NCBI RefSeq assembly: GCF_002284575.1
Contig: NZ_NPKJ01000066.1
Coordinates: 89,513 to 153,512, forward strand
Reading direction: 5' to 3'
DNA from: Mesorhizobium temperatum
GTDB taxonomy: Bacteria > Pseudomonadota > Alphaproteobacteria > Rhizobiales > Rhizobiaceae
Length of the DNA: 64,000 nt
Positions 35,396 through 44,499 of the stretch are shown here, in pieces; the first letter of the stretch is position 1, and each line of letters opens with the position of its first letter. The notes under the pieces are model-generated. The model saw nothing but the letters and a program-made list of their open reading frames with translations, searched no databases and was not told the origin of the DNA. Position numbers and translations under genes: made by a program.

Positions 35396-36319
35396 ATGAG
35401 CGAACAAGGGTTGATGTCGGAGCTGGAGCGGTTGGTTTCCGAGGATCGGAACCCGAAGACGATGGATATCGACCTGCTGCCGACCATCGATATCCTGCGC
35501 AAGATCAATGACGAGGACAGAGGCGTTCCGGCCGCCATCGAGAAGGTCATTCCGGAAATCGCCGCCGCCGTAGACCGGATCGTCGGTGCTTTCCAGAAAG
35601 GTGCGCGGCTTGTCTATATGGGTGCCGGCACGAGCGGCCGGCTGGGGGTGCTCGACGCTTCGGAGTGTCCGCCGACTTTCGGCGTGCCCGAGACCATGGT
35701 GGTGGGCCTGATCGCCGGCGGTCCCGATGCGCTGGTGCGGTCCGCTGAGGGCGCAGAGGATGATCCAAAACAGGGCATGAAGGCCCTGCAGGAGATCAAT
35801 CTCACCGCCGACGATGTGGTGGTCGGCATCGCGGTCAGCGGGCGCACGCCCTATGTCATTGGCGGCTTGACCTATGCAAAGCAGGTGGGAGCGACGACCG
35901 TAGCGCTGTCCTGCAACCCCAGATCGATTATTGCCGGCATTGCCGACATTGCCATCTCTCCGCTTGTCGGCCCCGAGGTTCTCACCGGCTCGACCCGGCT
36001 GAAGTCGGGAACGGCGCAAAAGCTCGTCCTCAACATGCTGACGACCGCCAGCATGATCCGGATCGGCAAGAGCTATCAGAACCTGATGGTGGACCTTAAT
36101 CCCAGCAACAAGAAGCTCGTCGCCAGGGCCGTCAGGATGGTGATGCAGACGACCGGCTGCGCTGCGCAACAGGCACGACAGGCACTCGACCAGACCGGCA
36201 ATGACGTCAAGCTGGCGATCCTGGTGACGATCACCGGCATGGGCGTCGAAGAGGCGCGCAAGGCGCTTGGCAATGCGGGAGGGTTCCTGCGAAAGGCGAT
36301 AGGCGAAAAGACGGTGTGA
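35396..36319 (+). CDS. murQ: N-acetylmuramic acid 6-phosphate etherase
   Basis: The protein has about 307 residues with a SIS fold. It cleaves the D-lactyl ether of MurNAc 6-phosphate to give GlcNAc 6-phosphate and D-lactate. Strong family blocks are YMGAGTSGRLGVLDASECPP (with a catalytic Glu), RSAEGAEDDP (second Glu), VVGIAVSGRTPYVIGGL and TGSTRLKSGTAQKLVLNM. The ATG at 35396 or 35414 may be used; the second has AAGGG just upstream. Longer in-frame extensions cover the promoter and are not coding. Confidence 0.93.
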   Translation: MSEQGLMSELERLVSEDRNPKTMDIDLLPTIDILRKINDEDRGVPAAIEKVIPEIAAAVDRIVGAFQKGARLVYMGAGTSGRLGVLDASECPPTFGVPETMVVGLIAGGPDALVRSAEGAEDDPKQGMKALQEINLTADDVVVGIAVSGRTPYVIGGLTYAKQVGATTVALSCNPRSIIAGIADIAISPLVGPEVLTGSTRLKSGTAQKLVLNMLTTASMIRIGKSYQNLMVDLNPSNKKLVARAVRMVMQTTGCAAQQARQALDQTGNDVKLAILVTITGMGVEEARKALGNAGGFLRKAIGEKTV

Positions 36320-36431
36320 AGCCGCATGGATACTGGGCCGATAGACTGGGCCGATATTCTGGAGGCACGTGTCCCTTTGAAGCGGTCCGGGGAACTGCAA
36401 GGCATCAAGTTCGATCACATGGGAGACGACG

Positions 36432-37970
36432 ATGGTACAGCACCTTACGAAGAAACTGCTTTCCGGCATGACGCTATCTGGCATTGCCTTGGCGGCACTG
36501 CTCGGCATTGCGGCAGTCCCGGTGCAGGCGGATGCGGCGACGTTGCGTATGGCCTGGTCACAGGACGCCACCGGGCTTGATCCGCACAAGCAGACGGCCT
36601 TCTCGTCACTGCGGCTGCTGGAGCTGATCTACGAACCGCTGGTGCGGCTCGACACCAGCCTGCAGATCACCCCGGCCATCGCCGATTCCTGGCAGTTCTC
36701 GCCGGACGGCAAGGAGCTGACCTTCAAGCTCAATCCGAAAGCAAAATTCCAGAACGGCGCAGCGGTGACGTCAGCCGATGTGAAGGCATCGTTCGAGCGG
36801 ATACTCGATGAAAAGACAAGTGCAGCCGCCCGCGCCAACTTTCTTTCGATCGCCAGCATCGATACGCCAGATCCGGCCACTGTCGTGTTTCACCTGTCGC
36901 AGCCGGATGTTCCGATCCTGACGGCGATGAGCGACATCAACGCAGCCATTGTCCCTGCCAGCGAAATCGCAGCCGGCTCGATCGGCACGACGACGATCGG
37001 CTCGGGTCCGTTCAAGCTCGAGAAATGGGATCCGAATTCCAAGGAAGTGCTTGTCGCCAACAACGACTGGGCCGGTGGCGCGACCGGCGTCGAGGGCATC
37101 GACATCTCGGTGCTTCCGGACGAAACGGCGATCCTGGCGGCGCTGCGTACCAAGCAGATCGATTTCGCGCTGCTCAACGACCCGCTTGTCGCCACGCTGG
37201 TTCCAAAGGAAGCCGGCCTGCAATTGAACCGCATGCCGGTTCTTGCCTATCACGTGCTGCAGCTCAATCCGTCACGCAAACCGATGACCGAGCTCAAGGT
37301 GCGTCAAGCCATCTCTTGCGCCATCGACCGGCAGGAGGTGCTGGACACCGCCTCGCTTGGCGAAGGCAAGATCACCGGTCCACTGACGATCCCTGCTCTG
37401 GCGACCGATCCGAACCAATTGTTCTGCTACACGCGCGACATCGAGAAGGCCAAGAAGCTGATGGCCGAGGCCGGCTATGCCGACGGCTTTTCAGCGAGCG
37501 TGATCGGCGCCACCGGCGAGCCGCCGACGGCGGCAGCCGAAGCCCAGGTCATCCAGTCGCAGCTCGCCGAGATCGGTGTGAAGCTCGACATCAAGATGAT
37601 GGAGCTCAATGTCTATGTCGATGCCTGGCTGAAGGGCGATTTCGACATGGCCATCGCCTTGAACGGCGGCAGGGCCGATCCCTACACCATGTATAATCGC
37701 TACTGGACCAAGGCCGGAAATCTGCAGAAGGTGGCGAACTATATCGATGACACGCTCGACGGCCTGATGCAGAAGGGCCGCACCGAGACCGACCCGGCGG
37801 CGCGCAAGGTGATCTTTGGCGATTTCGAGAAGCATATCACCGAGATGTCGCCCTGGATCTGGCTCTACACCTCGTACAGCTATACGGCCCAGCAGAAGAA
37901 TGTCGGGGGATTCGTGCCCGTGCCTACGGGATCGCTGTTCAGCCTCGCCAAGGTGACGCTCCAGCAGTAA
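36432..37970 (+). CDS. Family 5 (peptide-type) substrate-binding protein, probable muropeptide/amino-sugar peptide binder
   Basis: The protein has 512 residues. A Sec signal peptide (about residues 1-34, hydrophobic LSGIALAALLGIAAVPVQA) precedes a DppA/OppA-type fold starting LRMAWSQDATGLDPHK. The start has GGGAGA. It is the first of four transporter genes downstream of murQ. Family 5 proteins bind peptides, but several bind sugars or muropeptides. In this context MurNAc-peptide or anhydromuropeptide is the most reasonable ligand, by inference from the neighbours. Confidence 0.82.
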   Translation: MVQHLTKKLLSGMTLSGIALAALLGIAAVPVQADAATLRMAWSQDATGLDPHKQTAFSSLRLLELIYEPLVRLDTSLQITPAIADSWQFSPDGKELTFKLNPKAKFQNGAAVTSADVKASFERILDEKTSAAARANFLSIASIDTPDPATVVFHLSQPDVPILTAMSDINAAIVPASEIAAGSIGTTTIGSGPFKLEKWDPNSKEVLVANNDWAGGATGVEGIDISVLPDETAILAALRTKQIDFALLNDPLVATLVPKEAGLQLNRMPVLAYHVLQLNPSRKPMTELKVRQAISCAIDRQEVLDTASLGEGKITGPLTIPALATDPNQLFCYTRDIEKAKKLMAEAGYADGFSASVIGATGEPPTAAAEAQVIQSQLAEIGVKLDIKMMELNVYVDAWLKGDFDMAIALNGGRADPYTMYNRYWTKAGNLQKVANYIDDTLDGLMQKGRTETDPAARKVIFGDFEKHITEMSPWIWLYTSYSYTAQQKNVGGFVPVPTGSLFSLAKVTLQQ

Positions 37971-38013
37971 CCAATTCCGGCTTCGGACCCATCGCCCGAG
38001 AGGTATTCTTCGC

Positions 38014-38973
38014 GTGAACTATCTGATGCGACGGCTGGCGACGTTTCCTCTCGTCCTGATTGGCGTGTCCGTTCTCGTTTTCGTGGCGATCCGGATGGTT
38101 CCGGGCGACTCGATCACGGCGATGCTGGGGACCGAAGCCGGCCTCCTTACGCCCGCCCAGCGTGATGCGCTTGCGGCCTATTTCGGCATCGACCAGCCCT
38201 GGTTCATCCAGTACTGGCGCTGGCTGCTCGGTCTCTTGCACGGCAATCTGGGCATCTCGGTCACCTATGGCAAGCCGGTCCTCGACGTCATCCTCGAGCG
38301 CTTCCCGCTTACGCTCGAGCTGGCGCTGCTGGCGATGATCATCGCGCTTGCGGTCGGCATGCCGGCGGGGGTTTTCGCCGCCACGCACAATGAGAAGCTG
38401 TCGGATCTCGGCGTGCGGGTGGTCGCGATGATCGGTCAGTCGACGCCGAATTTCGTCCTTGGCTTACTGATCATCTACACTCTGTCCGCCGGCTTTGGCG
38501 TGCTGCCGGCGATGGGCGCGTTTTCACCCCTGTGGCAGGATCCGTTGCGCAATCTGGGCCAATTGCTCCTGCCCGCGGTGACGCTTGGATTTGCCTTCGC
38601 GGCCTCGGTAACCCGGATATCGCGTTCGGCCATGCTCGACGTGCTGAGCGACGACTATGTCAGGACGGCCCGCAGCAAGGGCGCGTCCAACCGCAGCGTC
38701 ATCTGGCGCCACGCCTTGCCCAATGCGCTGATCCCAGTCGTGACGCTGAGCGGTATCGAGTTCGGTTACCTCCTGGGCGGCGCCGTCATCGTCGAGCAGA
38801 TCTATGCGCTGCCGGGTCTCGGACGCATGGTCCTGGATGCGATCCTGCAGCGCGACTATGCGCTGGTGCAGGGTAGCGTCTTGTTCATCGCCTTCAACTT
38901 CATGATCGTCAATCTCCTGGTCGACCTCGCCTATGTCGCACTCGATCCGCGCATCCGGCTGGGGGAGCGTTGA
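38014..38973 (+). CDS. Peptide-type ABC permease (DppB/OppB family)
   Basis: The protein has 319 residues from a GTG start with AGAGGT upstream. It has six transmembrane segments and the large periplasmic loop after the first one typical of DppB. The EAA-type motif lies around RTARSKGASNRSVIWRHALPNALIPV. It is the second transporter gene, 43 bases after the binding protein gene, and its stop overlaps the start of the next permease. Confidence 0.88.
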   Translation: MNYLMRRLATFPLVLIGVSVLVFVAIRMVPGDSITAMLGTEAGLLTPAQRDALAAYFGIDQPWFIQYWRWLLGLLHGNLGISVTYGKPVLDVILERFPLTLELALLAMIIALAVGMPAGVFAATHNEKLSDLGVRVVAMIGQSTPNFVLGLLIIYTLSAGFGVLPAMGAFSPLWQDPLRNLGQLLLPAVTLGFAFAASVTRISRSAMLDVLSDDYVRTARSKGASNRSVIWRHALPNALIPVVTLSGIEFGYLLGGAVIVEQIYALPGLGRMVLDAILQRDYALVQGSVLFIAFNFMIVNLLVDLAYVALDPRIRLGER

Positions 38974-39809
38974 TGCGTATTCTGCGTGCCATCTTCGCGC
39001 ATACCAGCGGCCGGATCGGCGGTGCGATCGTCGCGCTCTATCTGCTGCTTGCCGTGCTCGGAATGCTGGGACTGACGCCGCACAATCCGCTGATGCAGTA
39101 TCGCGTCGACCGGCTGCATGCGCCGGATAGCGCCTACTGGATGGGCACCGACCTGTTCGGCCGCGATGTGGCAAGCCGGCTAATGACCGGGATCGGCCAA
39201 TCCTTCACGGTGGCATTCTTCTCGGTCGCCTTCGCCACGCTCGCCGGCACCATCCTCGGGCTGGCGGCAGCGTGGTTCGGACGCTGGGACGGCCTGCTCA
39301 TGCGCATCATGGACGTGCTGCTGGCGTTCCCGGCGATCCTTCTGGCACTGCTGATCGTCACGGTTGCGGGGCCGGGAACATGGACCAGCATCGTTGCCAT
39401 CGCCATCGTCTACACGCCGATCTTCACGCGAGTCGTGCGCGGCCCTGCTCTGTCGCTCAAGGCGCGTGAATTCGTCGACGCCGCGCGCACTTTCGGCTCC
39501 AGTTCAAGCTACATCCTCACGCGGCACTTGCTGCTCAACCTGGTGGCGCCGTTGACCGTTCAGGTCACCCTGGCGCTGGCCTGGGCATTGTTGACGGAGG
39601 CCGGCTTGAGCTTCCTCGGCCTTGGCACACAGCCGCCCGCCGCGTCGCTCGGTTTGATGCTGAGCGACAGCCGCAACCTCATGGAAACGGCCCCCTGGCT
39701 GATGATCTTCCCGGGGCTCGCCATCATGATCAGCATCCTGGGCTTCAACCTGCTTGGCGATGCCTTGCGCGATATCCTCGATCCGAAGATGCGGAGGTCG
39801 ATCGCGTGA
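38973..39809 (+). CDS. Peptide-type ABC permease (DppC/OppC family)
   Basis: The protein has 278 residues. The N-terminal DppC region contains HNPLMQYRVDRLHAP and YWMGTDLFGRDVASRLM, both diagnostic for DppC/OppC. The EAA loop is VDAARTFGSSSSYILTRHLL. The ATG at 38973 shares one base with the stop of the preceding gene. It forms the channel with the DppB-like partner. Confidence 0.88.
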   Translation: MRILRAIFAHTSGRIGGAIVALYLLLAVLGMLGLTPHNPLMQYRVDRLHAPDSAYWMGTDLFGRDVASRLMTGIGQSFTVAFFSVAFATLAGTILGLAAAWFGRWDGLLMRIMDVLLAFPAILLALLIVTVAGPGTWTSIVAIAIVYTPIFTRVVRGPALSLKAREFVDAARTFGSSSSYILTRHLLLNLVAPLTVQVTLALAWALLTEAGLSFLGLGTQPPAASLGLMLSDSRNLMETAPWLMIFPGLAIMISILGFNLLGDALRDILDPKMRRSIA

Positions 39810-41554
39810 TTCCGCTTCTGTCCGTCAGCGACCTTCGCGTCGGCTTCGGCCGCAACCCTGAAGCCAATGAGGTCGTTCGCGGCGTCAGTTTCGACCTCGC
39901 CGACGGCGAGACACTGGCAATCGTCGGCGAAAGCGGCTCGGGCAAATCGGTCACCGCGCTGTCAATCAACCGTCTCGTCGATTATGGCGGCGGCCGCATC
40001 ACCGGCGGCTCGATCAAGCTGAGACGGGCCGACAACAGCGTCGTCGACCTGTTGACGGCGACAGAGCAGCAACTGACAAAAATCCGCGGCGCCGAGATCG
40101 GCATGATTTTTCAGGAGCCGATGACGTCGCTCAATCCGGTGCTGACCATCGGCACGCAGATCGAGGAATCATTTCGCCTGCATCGCGGCCTGACCGGCCG
40201 GCAGGCCACGGCAGCAGCGAAGGATGCGCTCGATCGCGTACGCATTCCCGATGCCGCGCGGCGGCTGGAATACACGCCGAACCAGCTGTCGGGCGGGATG
40301 CTGCAGCGTGTGATGATCGCCATGGCGCTCGCCTGCAATCCACGCCTGCTCATCGCCGACGAGCCGACGACGGCGCTTGACGTGACGGTGCAGGCGCAGA
40401 TCATGGCGCTGCTCGCCGAGCTCAAGCGGGAGACCGGCATGTCGATGATCTTCATCACGCACGACATCGGCCTGGTCGCCGGCATCGCCGACAAGATCAT
40501 GGTGATGCAAGGCGGCGAGGCCGTCGAGCAAGGCGAGCTGAACCAGATACTCGACCATCCGCAGCATCCCTACACGCAGCATCTGCTGCACGCCGTGCCG
40601 CATTTCGCCAGCGGTCGCGCGACGCGTTCGGACGGGCGACGCGAAAAGGACAAAGGCACTGAGCCGGCGCTGAAGGTCGACGGCCTGGTGGTGCGGTTTC
40701 CCGTCAAATCAGGGTTTTTCGGCCGCGCCAGCGGCGCCGTGCATGCGGTCGACGGTGTGGATTTCGACCTGATGCCCGGCGAAACTTTGGCCATCGTCGG
40801 CGAGAGCGGTTCCGGCAAGTCCACCACCGCGCGCGCCGTCCTGGGGCTGGTGCGATCGACGCGCGGCACATTCTCGGCCGGCGCACGGAAGGCTGCCGCC
40901 GAGCAGAGCGCCCTGCCCGTGCAAATGGTGTTCCAGAACCCCTACGCTTCGCTCAATCCCAGGCTCACCATCGCGAGCATTCTGGCGGAACCGGTGATCG
41001 CCACCGGCGGCCGTGTGAACGCGCAGACGCGGGCGAAAATGGCCGCGCTGCTGAAACGCGTCGGCCTGCCGGAAAGCAGTCTTGAACGATACCCGCATGA
41101 ATTTTCGGGCGGGCAGCGGCAAAGGCTGTGCATCGCTCGCGCGCTGATGCTCAACCCTTCCGTCGTCGTCCTGGACGAAGCGGTCTCCGCGCTCGATGTC
41201 TCGGTGCAGGCCAGGGTGCTGGAGCTGCTGGTCGACCTGCAGCGCGAGTTCGGGCTGGCTTATCTGTTCATCTCGCATGACATGGCCGTCGTGGAACGGA
41301 TCGCTCACCGCATCGCGGTGATCTATGCCGGCCAGATTGTCGAGATCGGCGATGCCACATCAGTGTTGTCGGAGCCGAAGCACTCCTACACCAAGAAGCT
41401 TATTGCTGCCGTTCCCACCATCGACCGGCGGCATGAGCGTTTCGAGATTGATACGCGCCAGGTCCCCTCACTGGTGCGGCCGCTGGGATTTGAACCAAGT
41501 CCGGCCAAGTGGGATAAGTTCGGGCCGGATCACAGAGCGAGGGTGGAGGCGTGA
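39806..41554 (+). CDS. Fused double ATP-binding protein of the peptide-type importer (DppD-DppF fusion)
   Basis: The protein has 582 residues with two complete ATPase domains in one chain. The first has GESGSGKSVT, the signature LSGGMLQRV and LIADEPTTALD. The second has GESGSGKSTT, FSGGQRQRL and VVLDEAVSALD. GsiA-type fusions of this kind serve peptide and glutathione importers. It starts at a GTG overlapping the previous stop. It is followed by a 172-base palindromic element, then the serine hydrolase. Confidence 0.88.
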   Translation: MIPLLSVSDLRVGFGRNPEANEVVRGVSFDLADGETLAIVGESGSGKSVTALSINRLVDYGGGRITGGSIKLRRADNSVVDLLTATEQQLTKIRGAEIGMIFQEPMTSLNPVLTIGTQIEESFRLHRGLTGRQATAAAKDALDRVRIPDAARRLEYTPNQLSGGMLQRVMIAMALACNPRLLIADEPTTALDVTVQAQIMALLAELKRETGMSMIFITHDIGLVAGIADKIMVMQGGEAVEQGELNQILDHPQHPYTQHLLHAVPHFASGRATRSDGRREKDKGTEPALKVDGLVVRFPVKSGFFGRASGAVHAVDGVDFDLMPGETLAIVGESGSGKSTTARAVLGLVRSTRGTFSAGARKAAAEQSALPVQMVFQNPYASLNPRLTIASILAEPVIATGGRVNAQTRAKMAALLKRVGLPESSLERYPHEFSGGQRQRLCIARALMLNPSVVVLDEAVSALDVSVQARVLELLVDLQREFGLAYLFISHDMAVVERIAHRIAVIYAGQIVEIGDATSVLSEPKHSYTKKLIAAVPTIDRRHERFEIDTRQVPSLVRPLGFEPSPAKWDKFGPDHRARVEA

Positions 41555-41592
41555 TGGATATCACCCAAAATTATCCAGACGCAGCGGGACAG

Positions 41593-41764
41593 CACCCCCC
41601 TCTGTCCTACCCTCTTTGCCAAAACTTGGCATCTCCCCCGCAAGGGGGGAGATCGGATGTCGCCGCCGTTTTCGCCAATCGCCGACGTTGTAGAAGTGAG
41701 CGGGGCGCCGAAACTGCCGATCTCCCCCCTTGCGGGGGAGATGTCCGGCAGGACAGAGGGGGGT
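41593..41764. repeat. 172-bp palindromic element with 16-bp perfect terminal inverted repeats
   Basis: CACCCCCCTCTGTCCT (41593-41608) is the exact reverse complement of AGGACAGAGGGGGGTG (41749-41764). Inside lie two more palindromes around ATCTCCCCC and GGGGGAGAT. The element fills the gap between the importer ATPase and the serine hydrolase. It looks like a non-coding mobile repeat (MITE or rhizobial palindrome). Open frames crossing it are not genes. Confidence 0.75.
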
Positions 41765-41819
41765 GGGAAGGATCACCAACTTTTCGGTTTGACCACACAC
41801 TGTCGGATGGAGGCGCGCG

Positions 41820-42824
41820 ATGACCGACCTCGCCGACCTCTTCTCTCGTGCCTTCGCCCCTCTCGAAGCGGCGGTGGCGGCCTCGCGCATTCCCGGCGGC
41901 GTGCTCGGCGTTGTCGACCGGGACGGCCAACGCTTCGTCCGGGCAACCGGCTCGGCTCAAATCGTGCCGAAGGTCAGGCCCATGCATATCGAGACCTGGT
42001 TCGATCTGGCCTCGCTGACCAAAATCATCTTCACGACGCCACGCATCCTGGCGCTGGCGGAGGAAGGCGTCATCGATCTCGACGCGCCGCTGATCTCGGT
42101 TCTATCAGATCTTCGCCAGTACGATGAAAGGGCCTGGGAGCGGAGGGTGACGTGTCGCCAGTGCCTCGGCCACCAGACGCCGTTTCCCGCCGTCGCACCG
42201 ATCTACACCTATGGGCGCGACCCCGAGCTGTTGCGGGCTTTCGTCCTGCAGCGCGAATGGCAGGCCGGGGAACCGGTCTATTCCGATATCAATTTCATCC
42301 TGCTTGGCTTTGCCCTGGAGCGCCTGTCGGGGAAGACCATCCGCGACATGGACCCCGGCCCGGGCTTTGCGTTCTCCGCCGAGCCGGATGCCTCGGCGGC
42401 GACGGAAGACTGCACCTGGCGTCATCGCGTACTCTGCGGCGAGGTCCACGACGACAATTGCTCGGCGCTGCAAGGTGCGGGTCACGCCGGGCTGTTCGGA
42501 ACGGCTGCATCGATCCTCGATTTTGCGAAAGGGGTGCTGGACGGGACCGGCGCATCCGCGCGTACGATCGCGCTGATGCGCACGCCCTTGTCCTCGACCC
42601 GCACCCATGGCTGGGAGCGGCCCCATGAGGGCTGGTCCGGCGGCCGGCTGTGCAGCCCCGGGACGATCGGGCATACCGGCTTTACCGGTACCGGGCTGTG
42701 GATCGACTTCGACAAAGACAAGGCATGGACCTTGCTCACCAACCGGATCCATCCGACACGTCATTTCAACAGCGGGATCGCAGCGCTTCGCCAATCGGTC
42801 GGCGATCTCGTCAACGGAGCCTAG
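41820..42824 (+). CDS. Beta-lactamase-fold serine hydrolase, candidate AmiE-like N-acetylmuramoyl-L-alanine amidase
   Basis: The protein has 334 residues in the class C beta-lactamase/esterase family. The nucleophile motif SLTK is at residues 65-68, the YSD motif (YxN position) is at 154-156, and HTG (KTG position) occurs in GHTGFTGTG. No export signal is seen, so it should act in the cytoplasm. Bacillus AmiE (YbbE), from the murQ operon, is an amidase of this fold that removes the peptide from MurNAc-L-Ala. The same role would complete this cluster. The start has GGAGG; the anmK gene follows at 8 bases. Confidence 0.75.
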   Translation: MTDLADLFSRAFAPLEAAVAASRIPGGVLGVVDRDGQRFVRATGSAQIVPKVRPMHIETWFDLASLTKIIFTTPRILALAEEGVIDLDAPLISVLSDLRQYDERAWERRVTCRQCLGHQTPFPAVAPIYTYGRDPELLRAFVLQREWQAGEPVYSDINFILLGFALERLSGKTIRDMDPGPGFAFSAEPDASAATEDCTWRHRVLCGEVHDDNCSALQGAGHAGLFGTAASILDFAKGVLDGTGASARTIALMRTPLSSTRTHGWERPHEGWSGGRLCSPGTIGHTGFTGTGLWIDFDKDKAWTLLTNRIHPTRHFNSGIAALRQSVGDLVNGA

Positions 42825-42832
42825 GGATAGAT

Positions 42833-43948
42833 ATGGAACCAATCTGGGCCGTCGGCCTGATGACCGGCACCGTCCTTGACGGCAATATCGACGTCGCGCT
42901 GATCAAGACCGACGGCGAGCGCATCGCGGATTTCGGCACCTACACGCTGGCGCCCTACCCCAGGTCGATCCGGACCCTACTGGAGGAGACGTTGCGCCAG
43001 GCCAGGGTGTGGAATTTCACCGGACCGGAGCCGGCGATCTTTGGCGAAGCTGAAGAAGCGCTGACGCGCGCCCAGTCAGCAGCCGTCAAGGACCTGGTCG
43101 AAAGCTACGGGCTGACGATGGCCGATATCGGCGTCGTCGGCTTTCATGGCCAGACCGTGCTGCATCGCGCCCCGCAAACCGGCCGGCTCGGCCAGACCCG
43201 CCAGCTCGGCGATGGGGCATTGATGCATGCCATACTGGGCACCAAGGTCGCCTACGACTTCCGCTCGGCCGACATGCGCGCCGGCGGGCAAGGGGCGCCG
43301 CTGTCCGCGGCCTACCACGCCGCGCTGCTGCGCGATGCCGATATCAGCGGCGACACGGCGGTCCTCAATCTCGGCGGCGTCGCCAACATCACCTGGTGGG
43401 ACGGCAAGGACTATGTCGTCGCCTTCGATACCGGACCGGCCAATGCGCCGTTGAACGATTTCATCAAAGCGAAAGGGCTTGGCGACATGGATCGCGACGG
43501 CGCGCTCGCGCGGACCGGCACCGTCGACGAAGCCAAGCTGGCCAAGCTCCTGCAGCATCCCTATCTGGCCAAGCCCTATCCAAAGTCGCTTGACCGGTTC
43601 GATTTCGGCGCAGCCATGGCGGATGGGATGAACGCTGAGGATGGCGCCGCACTGCTGACGGCCTTCACCGCCGCAGCCGTCAGCAAGGCGCTCGACCTCC
43701 TGCCGCACCGGCCGAAGCGGCTGGTGGTCAGCGGTGGCGGCCGCCACAACCCGACGATCATGGCCATGCTTGCCAGCCGCGCCGGCGTCGAAGCCGTGCC
43801 GGCGGAGGCGCTCGGCTGGAAGGGTGACGCGGTGGAGGCGGAGTGCTTTGCCTTCCTTGCGGTTCGCGTGCTCAGGGGTCTGCCGATCAGCTTCCCGACC
43901 ACTACCGGGGTGCCACAGCCGATGCGCGGCGGGCGCCTTGCCGGCTGA
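42833..43948 (+). CDS. anmK: Anhydro-N-acetylmuramic acid kinase
   Basis: The protein has 371 residues. It hydrolyses the 1,6-anhydro ring of anhMurNAc and phosphorylates it to MurNAc 6-phosphate, which feeds MurQ. The N-terminal phosphate motif is GLMTGTVLDGNIDVAL, a slight variant of the usual GLMSGTSLDG. Further typical blocks are GFHGQTV, LNLGGVANIT, AFDTGPANAPLND and VSGGGRHNPTI. The start at 42833 is 8 bases after the serine hydrolase stop. The stop directly abuts the stop of the convergent acetyltransferase gene. Confidence 0.93.
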   Translation: MEPIWAVGLMTGTVLDGNIDVALIKTDGERIADFGTYTLAPYPRSIRTLLEETLRQARVWNFTGPEPAIFGEAEEALTRAQSAAVKDLVESYGLTMADIGVVGFHGQTVLHRAPQTGRLGQTRQLGDGALMHAILGTKVAYDFRSADMRAGGQGAPLSAAYHAALLRDADISGDTAVLNLGGVANITWWDGKDYVVAFDTGPANAPLNDFIKAKGLGDMDRDGALARTGTVDEAKLAKLLQHPYLAKPYPKSLDRFDFGAAMADGMNAEDGAALLTAFTAAAVSKALDLLPHRPKRLVVSGGGRHNPTIMAMLASRAGVEAVPAEALGWKGDAVEAECFAFLAVRVLRGLPISFPTTTGVPQPMRGGRLAG

Positions 43949-44374
43949 TCAAGTCGACAATTTCTTCTGCAAGAAGACGCGGGCGCGGCCGACGGGAAAA
44001 TCGGGAAGCACGCCGAAAGGCTGATATCCCTGACGCTCATAGACGTTTGCCGCTTTCGGATTGAACGTGTCGATCAGGGCGCCATGACAGCCGCGTGCGA
44101 CGGCCTCCTGTTCGGCTGCGTCCAGCATCCTGCCGGCCATGCGCTGGCCGCGCAGTCGCTCATCAACCCACAGCCATTGCACATAGAGCCAGCCCCAGGC
44201 GGTGTATCCCGAGATGCCGGCGACAACCGCGCCGTGCTTGTCGCGCACGAACACGGCGAGCACCTTCCTATTGGCCGGACCGACTTCGCTGTCGTTGAAC
44301 GCGCTGAGCCGCTCCCCGAGAAAAGCGAGTTCTTTCGGCGAAGGGTCGGCGGTGGTTTCAAGCGTCATGTTCAT
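43949..44374 (-). CDS. GNAT-family N-acetyltransferase
   Basis: The protein has about 141 residues. The acetyl-CoA site is in VDERLRGQRMAGRMLDAAEQ (the Q/RxxGxG/A region), followed by GALIDTFNPKAANVYERQGY, the usual C-terminal GNAT block. The acceptor is unknown. The start is uncertain: ATGs at 44374 and 44368 and a GTG at 44395 are in frame with no strong ribosome site. It is a single gene converging on anmK. Confidence 0.78.
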   Translation of the reverse strand: MNMTLETTADPSPKELAFLGERLSAFNDSEVGPANRKVLAVFVRDKHGAVVAGISGYTAWGWLYVQWLWVDERLRGQRMAGRMLDAAEQEAVARGCHGALIDTFNPKAANVYERQGYQPFGVLPDFPVGRARVFLQKKLST

Positions 44375-44499
44375 CGCTTGTCCAGACAGGCTCACAGCCG
44401 GATACCCGTATACAGCGCTTCAGGACGCGTGGCACTTTCATTTGCATTTATCGAAGGAAAGGAGGGGAGCGCAAGCTCTGCCGCCGCGTGGCTCCGCGA

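Noticed and set aside
41551..41823. 90-codon frame between the importer ATPase and the serine hydrolase
   Set aside because: It runs straight through the palindromic element with 16-bp terminal repeats; the sequence is repeat-derived.
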